Positions 7,740 through 16,436 are shown, counted from the first letter of the stretch. The stretch is 24,304 nt of DNA from an uncultured Porphyromonas sp. (GCF_915070105.1 NZ_CAJZFJ010000031.1:1-24304), one strand, 5' to 3'. Numbers and translations: made by a program. The notes: generated from the sequence alone by a model not told the origin.

Positions 7740-8966
7740 ATGGAGACAATAAGACAGATATTTCGGATTGGGCGTGGCCCCAGCAGTAGTCACACAATGG
7801 GACCACGGAGGGCGGCTGAGCAGTTTGTTGCCTGTTGCCCTGGAGCCTCTGGCTACGAAGTCACCCTGTATGGTAGTCTAGCTGCTACAGGGAAGGGTCA
7901 CATGACTGATGTAGCTATTCTAGAGACGCTCACTCCGATAGCTCCTACAGAGATTATTTGGAAGCCTGATATTGTCCTCCCGTTCCATCCTAATGGGATG
8001 GAGTTCAAGGCTTATGGTGCCGATGGTAAGGTGCTCGATACCTATACCGTCTATAGCATAGGTGGTGGGACGCTCGCCAACGAAGACTTCAACGAACAGC
8101 ACTCCGCAGAGATCTACCCCCAGCATAGGATCCTAGATATCATGCACGTCCTGCATGAGCAGGATATGACCTACTGGGAGTATGTGGAGCACTATGAGGG
8201 TGAGGGTATCTGGGACTTCCTAGCTGAAATCTGGGAGGTGATGAAGGAGGCGGTCCACTCAGGGCTACAGGCTGAGGGAGTCCTTCCTGGAGGCCTTGGT
8301 CTAAGACGTAAGGCTGCAACCTATAAGGTCAAGGCTGAGGGATATGGCTCGGCTAGTATCAAGAATAGAGGCCTTGTCTACGCCTATGCCCTAGCCGTCA
8401 GCGAACACAATGCCTCGGGTGGGCGTGTCGTCACTGCACCTACCTGTGGGAGCTGTGGGGTAGTCCCTGCTGTGCTCTACCACCTTAAGACAAGTCGTGA
8501 CTTCCCCGATCGCAGTATCCTGCGCGCTCTAGCTACTGCAGGGCTCTTTGCCAATGTCGTTCGTACCAATGCCTCTATCTCAGGTGCAGAGGTAGGGTGT
8601 CAGGGTGAGATAGGGGTTGCATGTGCTATGGGTGCCGCTGCTGCTAGCCAACTCTTCGGTGGCTCTAATCTCCAGATTGAGTACTCGGCAGAGATGGCGC
8701 TAGAGCACCACCTAGGACTGACCTGTGACCCCGTATGTGGGCTGGTGCAGATACCTTGTATTGAGCGTAATGCCTTTGCTGCTGCTCGTGCTCTGGATGC
8801 AAATACCTATGGTACGTTTAGCGATGGGCGCCATCGTGTGAGTTTCGACCAAGTTGTAGAGGTGATGCGCAAGACGGGGCATGACCTACCTAGCCTCTAT
8901 CGTGAGACCTCTACAGGCGGACTAGCTACAGAATATTCTCTGAAGGTCCCTCCTCGCCCTTGGTAG
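7740..8966 (+). CDS. sdaA: L-serine ammonia-lyase (L-serine dehydratase), single-chain iron-sulfur type
   Basis: It converts L-serine to pyruvate and ammonia using a [4Fe-4S] cluster rather than PLP. The 408-residue chain joins both domains: the N-terminal beta domain begins METIRQIFRIGRGPSSSHTMGP (S15-S17, H18), and the catalytic alpha domain has APTCGSCGVVPA near 234-245. C287, C329 and C340 have the 42- and 11-residue spacing of the cluster ligands described for the Legionella enzyme, so they are the likely ligands here. I see no cysteine in the C-terminal tail. I chose the ATG at 7740 because family similarity begins there and the upstream frame runs through the terminator and promoter element. 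A purine-rich GTAGGGGGAG lies about 20 bases upstream, rather far for a ribosome binding site. It opens a five-gene + strand cluster ending with comM. Confidence 0.94.
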   Translation: METIRQIFRIGRGPSSSHTMGPRRAAEQFVACCPGASGYEVTLYGSLAATGKGHMTDVAILETLTPIAPTEIIWKPDIVLPFHPNGMEFKAYGADGKVLDTYTVYSIGGGTLANEDFNEQHSAEIYPQHRILDIMHVLHEQDMTYWEYVEHYEGEGIWDFLAEIWEVMKEAVHSGLQAEGVLPGGLGLRRKAATYKVKAEGYGSASIKNRGLVYAYALAVSEHNASGGRVVTAPTCGSCGVVPAVLYHLKTSRDFPDRSILRALATAGLFANVVRTNASISGAEVGCQGEIGVACAMGAAAASQLFGGSNLQIEYSAEMALEHHLGLTCDPVCGLVQIPCIERNAFAAARALDANTYGTFSDGRHRVSFDQVVEVMRKTGHDLPSLYRETSTGGLATEYSLKVPPRPW

Positions 8967-9002
8967 GGACTCTCTCATCCCCTTTCTTATCCGCTCCCGA
9001 GT

Positions 9003-9605
9003 ATGTGTTTTAGCTTCTCTCTTCGTCATACGCTCCTGCTCTTGTTCCTCCTCCTCGGAGGAGGAACAGAGCTCCTCGGGCAGGTAGTCTCCCAGACAGA
9101 GCATAGTGTGGAGCCTGATACGCTCATAGAGGTGATCCTCCCTGATGTGAATATCTATGCAGGACGGAGTGTACGTCCTATGACACCCGAGGAGCGGAGA
9201 CAGCTCTGGCGGCTGATTCGGGATGTGAAGATTGCCTATCCCTATGCCAAGTATGTCGCCTCGACGATCATCGAGACCTACGAATACATGGAGACGCTCC
9301 CTGAGAAGTCTCGTGAGGCCCATCTCAAGCAGGTGGAGAAGGATCTCAAGCGGGAGATGACGCCCAAGATGAAGAACCTCACCCTGCGTCAGGGTAAGAT
9401 CCTCATCAAGCTCGTCCATCGCCAATGTGGGATGACAGGCTACGAGCTGGTGAAGACCTTCCTCGGAGGCTTCAAGGCTTGGACGTGGCAGATCTTCGCC
9501 CGAGTCACGGGGGCTAATCTCAAGTCCCCCTATGATCCTCTGCATAACCCAGAGGATGCGACGATTGAGCGTATCATCCATCTCCTGCAGCAACGCCTGC
9601 TCTAG
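9003..9605 (+). CDS. DUF4294-family secreted protein
   Basis: The 200-residue protein begins with an N-terminal hydrophobic segment (HTLLLLFLLLGGGTELLGQ) that reads as a signal peptide. The mature part contains the pattern known from Bacteroidetes DUF4294 proteins: VILPDVNIYAGRSVRPMTPEE, RLIRDVKIAYPYAKYVAS, a charged helical middle (KQVEKDLKREMTPKMKNLTLRQGKILIKLVHRQ) and GGFKAWTWQIFARVTGANLKS. The function of the family is unknown. It begins 36 bases after sdaA, so co-transcription is likely. The ATG at 9003 has no strong Shine-Dalgarno sequence, which is common in this phylum. Confidence 0.8.
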   Translation: MCFSFSLRHTLLLLFLLLGGGTELLGQVVSQTEHSVEPDTLIEVILPDVNIYAGRSVRPMTPEERRQLWRLIRDVKIAYPYAKYVASTIIETYEYMETLPEKSREAHLKQVEKDLKREMTPKMKNLTLRQGKILIKLVHRQCGMTGYELVKTFLGGFKAWTWQIFARVTGANLKSPYDPLHNPEDATIERIIHLLQQRLL

Positions 9606-9674
9606 CCACCAAGCCTTATTCTATACACTCCCGATACTAACTATATAGACCCGATACTATCGAAGTCCCTCCCC

Positions 9675-11780
9675 ATGATAAAGTTCCCTACTCAGCTTCT
9701 ATCCCTCACCTTACTCCTATTCGCTTCTCTGTCCGTCCATGCTGCACCTCGTCGTACGACCCCGATCCGTGTAGCCTGCATAGGCAATAGCATTACCTAT
9801 GGCTATCTACTCAAGGATCGTGAGCATGAGGCCTACCCCGTAGTCCTTCAGCAACTCTTGGGCTCTGGCTATCAAGTGGGCAACTTTGGGAAGTCTGGGG
9901 CTACGCTTCTTGCCCGTGGTCATCGCCCCTACATCCAGCAAGAGGAGTATCAGAAGGCTCTAGACTATCGAGCTGATATAGCTGTGATCCACCTTGGGGT
10001 CAATGATACCGATCCCCGCAACTGGCCTAACTATCGGGATGAGTTTGTCCCCGACTATCACCGCCTCATCGAGGCTCTACGTGAGGCCAACCCCAAGGTA
10101 CGTATCCTCATCGCACGTACGACACCCATCGGCGTGGAGCATCCACGCTTCGAGTCTGGTACACGAGACTGGCAGGATCAGATACAGAAGGCTATCGAGC
10201 AGGTCGCAAAGGGGGCAGATGTACAGCTCATAGACCTACATGCACCACTCTACAGCTACCCTCATTACCTTCCCGATGCTGTTCACCCAACGGCTGCAGG
10301 TGCTCGGATTATAGCTCGGGAGGTCTATGCTGCGATCACAGGGGACTATGGCGGGCTTACTCTCCCCGAGATACTCTCCTCCGGCATGGTCTTGCAGCGC
10401 CAGAAGCCTCTGGTGCTCGAGGGAAGGGCTAATGCCCTTGAGCATGTCTCCCTAACCTTCGGCGGATCCACTTACACGACTAGGACTGGTCAGGATGGAC
10501 GCTGGAGCATCATCCTCCCTCCTCTGGAAGCAGGAGGCCCCTACCGCCTTAGCCTAGAGGCTCGGTCACGTAGCTATCAGCTGGACTCAGTCTATGTAGG
10601 TGAGGTTTGGCTCTGCTCGGGTCAGTCCAATATGGCTATGATGCTGGGAGAGACTACAGATCGTGATCTGGCTGATAATGCCTATGATCCTGAGCTGCGA
10701 ATCTTCGATATGAAGCCTGCTCATACGACCGATGCTGTCAGCTGGCCTGTCTCCTTCCTTGACTCACTCAATAGACTAGAATACTATCGCCCCACTCAAT
10801 GGAGGGGGACGACTCCCGAGATAGCTCGCTCGACCTCAGCCATAGCCTATCAGTTCGCTCGGGAGCTACGGGATAGTCTGCATGTACCAGTAGGGATTAT
10901 TATCAATGCGGTCGGTGGAGCACCCACCGAGGCTTGGATCGATCGTTATACGCTGGAGCATGAGTTCCCACAGATCCTCCGCCACTGGCGTACGAATGAC
11001 TTCATTATGCCGTGGGTGCGTGAGCGTGCTGCGCTCAATGTGAAGCTTCAGGATACTCCACTTACTCGTCATCCCTATGCTCCTACCTACCTCTTTGACA
11101 CGGGGATAAGACCCTTGGCTCGCTTTCCCATCCAGGGGATACTCTGGTACCAAGGGGAGTCTAATGCCCACAATGTCGAGGCACATGCACGTCTCTTCCC
11201 CCTACTCGTGACGAGCTGGAGGCAGGTCTTTAGCTTCAATATCCCCTTCTATTACGTACAGCTCTCCTCTATGAATCGCCCTTCCTGGCCACACTTCCGT
11301 GAAAGCCAGCGTAGGCTCATGCGCTCTGCCGAAGGGCTTGAGATGGTTGTCTCCTCGGATCATGGTATGCCTAATGATGTACACCCACGAAATAAGCGTC
11401 CGATAGCTCACCGCCTGGCACTGCTAGCTCTGCATAATGAATATGGCTATAGCTCCCTAACTCATAGGAGTCCATGGCTAAAGGCATTATATAGGGAGGG
11501 CAATAACCTGATCCTACTCTTCGGGGGGACAGACGAACTGAAAACCTCTGATGGTCAGGAGCTGAGGGGCTTTGAGATTATCGGAGAGGATGGCCTCAGC
11601 TATCCCCTGCCTCCCATCAAGCTCCGTGATGCTCGTGTCATCATCTCGCTACCCCGCCGGATAAGCTCACAGAAGCTCCAGATACGCTATGCTTGGGAGC
11701 CCTATACCGATGCCAATCTCGTCGGACACACAGGGCTACCCGTCTCCACCTTCTCCATCCGCGAAGGTTACTTACCCTAA
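9675..11780 (+). CDS. Two-domain sialate O-acetylesterase (SGNH hydrolase + SASA domain)
   Basis: This is a 701-residue secreted esterase with a signal peptide (residues 1-24, ending VHA-A). Domain 1 is a GDSL/SGNH hydrolase: IGNSIT with S39, GVND with N110, and DAVH with D201 and H204. Domain 2 is a sialate-O-acetylesterase (SASA) domain: CSGQSNM with S318, GGAPTEAW, ILWYQGESN, and NDVHP with D568 and H570. Both catalytic sets look intact. The layout matches the NanS/EstS-type enzymes of Tannerella forsythia and Bacteroides fragilis, which remove O-acetyl groups from sialic acid so that sialidases can act on mucin. It is followed 11 bases later by a lipoprotein gene. No sialidase, transporter or nan gene is in the window, so the sialic acid role rests on family resemblance; another acetylated glycan is possible. 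Confidence 0.88.
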   Translation: MIKFPTQLLSLTLLLFASLSVHAAPRRTTPIRVACIGNSITYGYLLKDREHEAYPVVLQQLLGSGYQVGNFGKSGATLLARGHRPYIQQEEYQKALDYRADIAVIHLGVNDTDPRNWPNYRDEFVPDYHRLIEALREANPKVRILIARTTPIGVEHPRFESGTRDWQDQIQKAIEQVAKGADVQLIDLHAPLYSYPHYLPDAVHPTAAGARIIAREVYAAITGDYGGLTLPEILSSGMVLQRQKPLVLEGRANALEHVSLTFGGSTYTTRTGQDGRWSIILPPLEAGGPYRLSLEARSRSYQLDSVYVGEVWLCSGQSNMAMMLGETTDRDLADNAYDPELRIFDMKPAHTTDAVSWPVSFLDSLNRLEYYRPTQWRGTTPEIARSTSAIAYQFARELRDSLHVPVGIIINAVGGAPTEAWIDRYTLEHEFPQILRHWRTNDFIMPWVRERAALNVKLQDTPLTRHPYAPTYLFDTGIRPLARFPIQGILWYQGESNAHNVEAHARLFPLLVTSWRQVFSFNIPFYYVQLSSMNRPSWPHFRESQRRLMRSAEGLEMVVSSDHGMPNDVHPRNKRPIAHRLALLALHNEYGYSSLTHRSPWLKALYREGNNLILLFGGTDELKTSDGQELRGFEIIGEDGLSYPLPPIKLRDARVIISLPRRISSQKLQIRYAWEPYTDANLVGHTGLPVSTFSIREGYLP

Positions 11781-11791
11781 GTCTCAACGAA

Positions 11792-12487
11792 ATGAAGATG
11801 AAGTTCCATTCCCTATTCCTCTCCCTCTTCGTAGCCATCCTTCTCGGCTCTTGTAGCTCACAGCCCAAGGGCTCTCGTCTCGTGATCCAGCTAGACTCAC
11901 CCTCAGGAGGCGACACTCTAGCCCTAGTGACTTATATAGGACCGGATGTCCAGATCACAGACACGCTGACGAACTTCGATACCCGCCTCGAGCTCTACCT
12001 AGATACGGCACGCTTCCGCTCGGTACTTGTCTCTCATGACGAGGGGCGACGTGTACGTCTCTTTGACCTGATAGGTAAGGAATGGCGGGAACAAATCTCT
12101 CCAGCCCAGCCCAAGCCACAGCCCTTGACCTCCGCCCCTCTCTTCTCGGGTAAGGATGTCTCGGGAAAGCAGCGTGACCTCTCGGAGCTATATCACAAGC
12201 ACCCTGTACTGCTGGTCTTTGCTTCCCCTGAGGGCTTGGCTTCGCTGACGAAGCAGGAGCAGCAGACCCTCAAGGCTGGAGCTAAGCCCGATAGCCTCTA
12301 CTTCGTCTTTATGATGCCGACCCTATCGGATAGTGTAGCACGCTCACAGCTACGTCGGGATAGTCTGGAGGGGATAGCCTTCTCTGATAGTCTTGGGCTG
12401 GTGAGCCGTGTCCGACAGCTCTATGGTGTGCAGGGCCAGGCTCAGGTCGTCCACTTCCGCATAGATAGCCTAGGGAAGATCAAGTAG
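11792..12487 (+). CDS. Thioredoxin-like lipoprotein without catalytic cysteines
   Basis: The 231-residue protein starts MKMKFHSLFLSLFVAILLGSCSSQ. This is a lipoprotein signal with LLGSC as lipobox and C21 as the lipidated residue. The start at 11792 is chosen because it opens this signal; the longer frame from 11693 overlaps the esterase gene and puts an improbable arginine-rich stretch in front. The N-terminal half resembles the beta-rich DUF4369-like domain often placed before thioredoxin folds in Bacteroidetes. The second half (LFSGKDVSGKQRDLSELYHKHPVLLVFASPEGLASL) has the outline of an AhpC/TSA-like thioredoxin fold, but the usual CxxC position reads SPEG, so no redox chemistry is expected. 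The role is unknown. It sits 11 bases after the esterase and 40 before comM. Confidence 0.7.
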   Translation: MKMKFHSLFLSLFVAILLGSCSSQPKGSRLVIQLDSPSGGDTLALVTYIGPDVQITDTLTNFDTRLELYLDTARFRSVLVSHDEGRRVRLFDLIGKEWREQISPAQPKPQPLTSAPLFSGKDVSGKQRDLSELYHKHPVLLVFASPEGLASLTKQEQQTLKAGAKPDSLYFVFMMPTLSDSVARSQLRRDSLEGIAFSDSLGLVSRVRQLYGVQGQAQVVHFRIDSLGKIK

Positions 12488-12527
12488 CCCTGCCACCCCA
12501 ACTATCAGATCCACGAACATACACACT

Positions 12528-14069
12528 ATGCTAATCAAAACATACGCAGCTGCCCTACAGAGTATACAGGCACGGACAGTCACTGTCGAGGTCAGCTGTA
12601 CACCGGGCTCTTACTTCCAGCTCGTGGGGCTACCCGATGCCGCTATCAAGGAGAGCCAAGATCGTATCATCTCTGCTATCGAGAGCTGTGGCTATAAGTT
12701 CCCTGGCAAGCGTATCGTGATCAATATGAGCCCTGCCGATCTGCGCAAGGAAGGGGCTGCCTATGACCTCCCGCTAGCCATCGGGCTCTTGGCTGCTGAT
12801 GGGCAGATCCCTGCCGACCTGCTAGATCGCTACCTGATCATGGGGGAGCTCTCACTAGATGGGAGCGTACGTGCTATACGAGGGGCATTGCCGATCGCTA
12901 TACAGGCACGTAGTGAGGGCTTCGAGGGCTTTATCCTCCCTGCGCCCAATGCTCGTGAGGCGGCTGTGGTGAATCAGCTCAAGGTCTATTCTGCTCACTC
13001 CCTACGAGAGGTTATCGAGATGCTCTCTGGACAGTCTCTCCTCCCGCAGGTCGAGGTAGACACCCGAGGCGAATTCTACGAAGCTCAGGGGGTAAGTCCC
13101 TTTGACTTCGCTGAGGTACGAGGACAGGAGACGGTCAAGCGTGCCCTAGAGGTGGCTGCAGCAGGGGGACATAACCTCCTGATGATCGGCGCTCCAGGCA
13201 GTGGCAAGTCTATGATGGCAAAGCGTCTGTCCGGCATCCTCCCTCCCTTCACCCTACGTGAGTCCCTAGAGACAACGAAGGTTTATTCGGTGGCGGGTAA
13301 GCTGGGCAAGGATGTGACGCTGCTGACTACTCGCCCCTTCCGTGCTCCACACCATTCTATATCACCTGCAGCCTTGGTCGGTGGAGGAAGTTCTCCACAG
13401 CCTGGAGAGATAAGCCTTGCCCATAATGGGGTGCTCTTCCTCGATGAGCTTCCAGAGTTTAACCGCAATGTCCTAGAGGTCATGCGCCAGCCCCTAGAGG
13501 AGCGCATGGTCACGGTCGCACGGTCACGCTTCACGGTGGACTACCCTGCGAGCTTTATGCTGATCGCCGCTATGAACCCCTGCCCCTGCGGCTATTACAA
13601 TCATCCCACTCGTCACTGCGAGTGCTCCCCCCAGCAGGTGCAGCGGTATCTCGGCAAGGTCTCGGGGCCTCTGCTTGATCGTATCGATATACAGGTGGAG
13701 ATCACCCCAGTGCCCTTCGAGAAGCTCTCGGGACAAGAGGCCACAGAGCGGAGTGCCGATATACGTCGTCGTGTGATGGCGGCTCGAGAGCTACAGAACC
13801 AGCGGTTCGCCAGCACACCAGGAGTCTACTGCAATGCCCAGATGACCCCAGCGCAGATGCAGACCTTTGCCCGTCCAGATGCGGAGGGCTTAGCTCGCCT
13901 CAAGACAGCTATGGAGCGACTAGATCTATCGGCACGTGCCTACGACCGCATACTCAAGGTAGCCCGCACCATCGCTGACCTCGCAGGAGAGGAGGCTATT
14001 CATAAGGAGCATATAGCCGAAGCGATCCATTATCGTAGTCTAGATCGTAGCTCCTGGGGGCAGAAGTAA
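12528..14069 (+). CDS. comM: YifB/ComM family Mg-chelatase-like AAA+ ATPase
   Basis: ComM is a hexameric helicase that promotes branch migration during natural transformation in several bacteria, integrating incoming DNA. The 513-residue length is normal. Residues 1-165 are the ChlI-like N-terminal domain (GLPDAAIKESQDRI, KRIVINMSPADLRKEGAAYDLPLAIGLLAA). Walker A is GAPGSGKS at 221-228; Walker B is LFLDELPEF with D306-E307. A cysteine cluster at 352-366 (CPCG...CEC) matches the family's zinc-binding loop, and the C-terminal Mg_chelatase_C domain is present to residue 513. It closes the sdaA-to-comM cluster and faces a bidirectional hairpin. No other competence gene is in the window, so a role in DNA uptake is known for the family and inferred here. 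Confidence 0.94.
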   Translation: MLIKTYAAALQSIQARTVTVEVSCTPGSYFQLVGLPDAAIKESQDRIISAIESCGYKFPGKRIVINMSPADLRKEGAAYDLPLAIGLLAADGQIPADLLDRYLIMGELSLDGSVRAIRGALPIAIQARSEGFEGFILPAPNAREAAVVNQLKVYSAHSLREVIEMLSGQSLLPQVEVDTRGEFYEAQGVSPFDFAEVRGQETVKRALEVAAAGGHNLLMIGAPGSGKSMMAKRLSGILPPFTLRESLETTKVYSVAGKLGKDVTLLTTRPFRAPHHSISPAALVGGGSSPQPGEISLAHNGVLFLDELPEFNRNVLEVMRQPLEERMVTVARSRFTVDYPASFMLIAAMNPCPCGYYNHPTRHCECSPQQVQRYLGKVSGPLLDRIDIQVEITPVPFEKLSGQEATERSADIRRRVMAARELQNQRFASTPGVYCNAQMTPAQMQTFARPDAEGLARLKTAMERLDLSARAYDRILKVARTIADLAGEEAIHKEHIAEAIHYRSLDRSSWGQK

Positions 14070-14080
14070 TGCCCCAAACA

Positions 14081-14122
14081 CCCTCTCTATAATACCCTCT
14101 CTATAATACCCTCACAATAATA
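14081..14122 (+). repeat. Three tandem copies of a 14-bp unit after comM
   Basis: CCCTCTCTATAATA occurs twice exactly (14081-14094, 14095-14108) and a third time with two changes (14109-14122, CCCTCACAATAATA). The third copy merges into the left arm of the large hairpin that begins at 14111. Confidence 0.85.
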
Positions 14123-14178
14123 GTCTCAGCCCCTAAGCAAGCACATTCTTGCTTAGGGGCTGAGACTATTATTGTGAG
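14111..14178. terminator. Perfect 31-bp inverted repeat, bidirectional terminator between comM and the acyltransferase
   Basis: Positions 14111-14141 and 14148-14178 are perfect reverse complements, separated by CACATT. The outer part of the stem is A/T-rich (CAATAATAG / CTATTATTG), so a T-rich tract ends the transcript from either side, as in bidirectional terminators. It sits 41 bases after the comM stop and 29 bases from the stop of the convergent acyltransferase gene, exactly where a shared terminator is expected. A 31-bp perfect stem is unusually long. Confidence 0.85.
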
Positions 14179-14207
14179 AGGAAAGTCTTCGGTTGCCCTC
14201 CCTGTGA

Positions 14208-15335
14208 CTAGAAGGGTAGGGCGATGAGCGATCGGATCTTGTCCAGCAGAGGGAAGACGATCGCTCCCCACAGGATCTTCCGTACCTGGTCTATGAGAAT
14301 GCTCCCAATGAAGACCACGATGAGGAAGCCTACGAGGTAGACGAGGAACGTCCCTGTAGGATAGAGCCTTAGCTGTCGTACAAAGGCGATGAAATGGTGG
14401 ATGAGATGCTCATTGCAGTGTATGAGATATACAGCTAGTACGGAGGAGGCTACCCAATTGATCAGGTGGCTCCGTATCTTCAGCCGTGAGAAGGCGATGA
14501 AGAGACATACCGCTCCGATGATATTCAGTGGAGAGCTATAGGCTAGTGGGATGATGCTGATCATCTTGTGATTCCCTAGATCGCTCGGGATAGAGGGGAG
14601 CAGCAGGTGGAGAGCCGAGGCGACGTATGGAATGAAGGCATTGAGGAGGGAGATGCCTAGATAGATACCTAGGTAGCGACTTGCCTTACCCTTAGAGTAG
14701 AAGGTCTCCGGGTACTTCCGTAGGTATTGCCCGATCAGATAGAGCAGGATGAAGGAGAAGAGGGAGTAGCCAGCACCCACCTTGAGATGGTCGATTCCCC
14801 AGCCGAAGACACTCTGCATCAGCAATAGGGCTATAATGATCCCTAGCAAATCTTTCTCCCTCGCTTGGGTGACGAAGGCATTGAGAATGGGGGAGAGCAG
14901 CATAAGCCCTATATACACGGGGATGAACCATCCTCCGCTTGGATCTAGGGGAGAGAGACAACGGACGAAGTGTCCGACCGAGAAAGCTTCCCAGCCAACC
15001 GCCACCAGGACCAAGTAGACTCCCATGATGTAGAAGACTGACTGGAAGAGTAGCCCTGCAAACCGCTCCACTTGTAGCCGTATCCCGAAGTAACCCGAGA
15101 TGAGCACAAAGGTATTGACCGCTACGACAGCGATTGTCTCCAGCCACGTCCTTAGGAAGGCAGAGAAGGGACTCGCTGCGATCTCCTGCGTGCTGGGAAA
15201 ACCAAAACTGAGGTGATCAACATGTAGGATGAGGATGAAGATCATAGCCACGATCCTCAGGAGCTCGAAGTTGGACTGTCGCACGCTCCTACTGGGCGGA
15301 ACTACTAAGTAGAAGTAGTTTTTGTAGTCATTCAT
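14208..15335 (-). CDS. Acyltransferase family 3 integral membrane protein
   Basis: The 375-residue protein is very hydrophobic, with about ten predicted membrane segments. The N-terminal cytoplasmic part leads into NFELLRIVAMIFILILHVDH. R27 and H38 fit the R-x10-H signature of the acyltransferase-3 (OafA/WecH/NolL) family, whose members transfer acetyl or other acyl groups to cell-surface sugars. Other family-like stretches are ISGYFGI, GGWFIPVYIGLMLLSPILNA and VYLIHCNEHLIHH. The substrate cannot be told: no glycan-synthesis gene is adjacent and it appears to be transcribed alone, bounded by the promoter at 15384-15391 and the terminator at 14111-14178. O-antigen, capsule or exopolysaccharide acetylation are all possible. 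Confidence 0.82.
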   Translation of the reverse strand: MNDYKNYFYLVVPPSRSVRQSNFELLRIVAMIFILILHVDHLSFGFPSTQEIAASPFSAFLRTWLETIAVVAVNTFVLISGYFGIRLQVERFAGLLFQSVFYIMGVYLVLVAVGWEAFSVGHFVRCLSPLDPSGGWFIPVYIGLMLLSPILNAFVTQAREKDLLGIIIALLLMQSVFGWGIDHLKVGAGYSLFSFILLYLIGQYLRKYPETFYSKGKASRYLGIYLGISLLNAFIPYVASALHLLLPSIPSDLGNHKMISIIPLAYSSPLNIIGAVCLFIAFSRLKIRSHLINWVASSVLAVYLIHCNEHLIHHFIAFVRQLRLYPTGTFLVYLVGFLIVVFIGSILIDQVRKILWGAIVFPLLDKIRSLIALPF

Positions 15336-15383
15336 TGGGGGAGATAGTTCGTTATGGGAATATCAGTCGCCATGTGGACCTCA

Positions 15384-15391
15384 CAAAGGTA
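15384..15391 (-). promoter_or_regulatory. Putative -7 element for the acyltransferase gene
   Basis: On the minus strand this reads TACCTTTG, a full match to TAnnTTTG, about 50 bases before the acyltransferase start. A T-run (CTTTTA) lies about 18 bases further upstream where the -33 TTTG would be, an imperfect match. Confidence 0.6.
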
Positions 15392-16034
15392 CAGCGATAT
15401 TTTGAACATAAAAGCCCAACCAAGATCCTCTTCCCCCTCCCTCCCCTTCCCCGTTCCCTCCCAGCCTTATGCCCACATTCTCCTCCGCTCCACTACCATC
15501 ACGATTCGTCACCTCACTATCCCCAGTAGCTCCGTCACCGCCTACACAAATATCCCCCTCTGCACCTTCCTGCTCCTTTCCCCATAGACCACCCTCCTCT
15601 CTGTATATAGCCTTCCTCCCAGGCATGAAAGTGTCCCTCCTCAAATAGCCCGTCCTATCTCCCTCCGCTCTCTGCACCAGCTCCAGTATGGATATAGCCC
15701 TCCAATTCACTCTCTACTCTTCCTTATCAGTCACCCCGTAGCTCCTCCCCAGTGTGTATGTGGGTTCTCCCCACCGACAGATATGCTTGCTTCATCTTGA
15801 TGTACATTGTCCCTTATCCTAAAGGCTATAACCACAAAGAGTCCTTCTCTCTTAGTCCTACCTCCTCCCTAGTCTCGCTATCTGTATGATGCGGTAAGGT
15901 GATGGGAGGTGCTTCCACCGTTGGGTGAGGCATGGCTTTGAGCTAGCTAGATGATAGGTATAAAGGGCAATCCATCCTTTCTTCTCAAGCATCTATCTCG
16001 TCATAACAACCATTCCGAGAGGGTGAGTAATGCA

Positions 16035-16140
16035 CTAGTTATGTCCCCAGGAGAGGACTCGGTATGAACGCCCTCGTCACCTATGTAAGGTGATGGAGGC
16101 GAACATACCGAGTCCTCTACATCGCTCTAGTAATGTCCTC
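16035..16140. repeat. Nested palindrome flanked by imperfect 14-bp direct repeats
   Basis: The outer arms 16052-16066 (AGAGGACTCGGTATG) and 16104-16118 are perfect 15-base reverse complements. Inside, CGCCCTCGTCACCT and AGGTGATGGAGGCG form a second stem with two G-U pairs and one mismatch around ATGTA. The whole is flanked by CTAGTTATGTCCCC (16035-16048) and CTAGTAATGTCCTC (16127-16140), 12 of 14 identical. No T-run follows on either strand, so it is not a standard terminator. Confidence 0.65.
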
Positions 16141-16384
16141 TCCCACCTTCTCGCCGTGTTTGAGATCACGTTGATTATCAGGTGAATATATATGGTCTTT
16201 TAGCTCCTCTCCATAGTGGCCGATCTATCGCTACTCTGTGGGCTGGATAGGGACGGGGGATCACCCTTCGTAAGTCTGAGCTTGGCATCCTTAGGAGGGT
16301 GAGGAGAGCGGAGGTATGTATGGTCTCTGTCCGTGGCGAGGTAGACGCAGCTTAGCCTAGAGCGGGCGATGAGGGATATATACA

Positions 16385-16436
16385 AACGAGACCAGCACCA
16401 TCGGGAAGGTAATTTCCCGATGGTGCTGGTCTCGTT
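16385..16436 (-). terminator. Perfect 23-bp hairpin after the AraC-type gene
   Basis: Positions 16385-16407 and 16414-16436 are perfect reverse complements with a 6-base loop. Read on the minus strand the stem ends in a T-rich stretch (CTCGTTTGTATAT), and it begins 24 bases after the stop of the AraC-type gene, so it is probably the terminator of the rlmD-mltF-araC group. Confidence 0.8.

Noticed and set aside
8922..9593. Minus-strand frame of 223 residues opposite the DUF4294 gene
   Set aside because: The + strand gene has a signal peptide and the family pattern, while the antisense product is low-complexity and unrecognisable.
14081..14122. Possible CRISPR-like repeats
   Set aside because: The 14-base units are directly tandem without spacers, and no cas gene is present.
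15381..15710. Open frame on the minus strand, 109 residues, in the gene-free gap
   Set aside because: Its composition (runs of G, E and R) simply reflects the purine-rich strand. There is no recognisable domain, and it runs into the acyltransferase promoter.
16200..16385. Minus-strand frame of 61 residues
   Set aside because: No ribosome binding site, no family resemblance, and its 5' end touches the terminator hairpin of the AraC-type gene.
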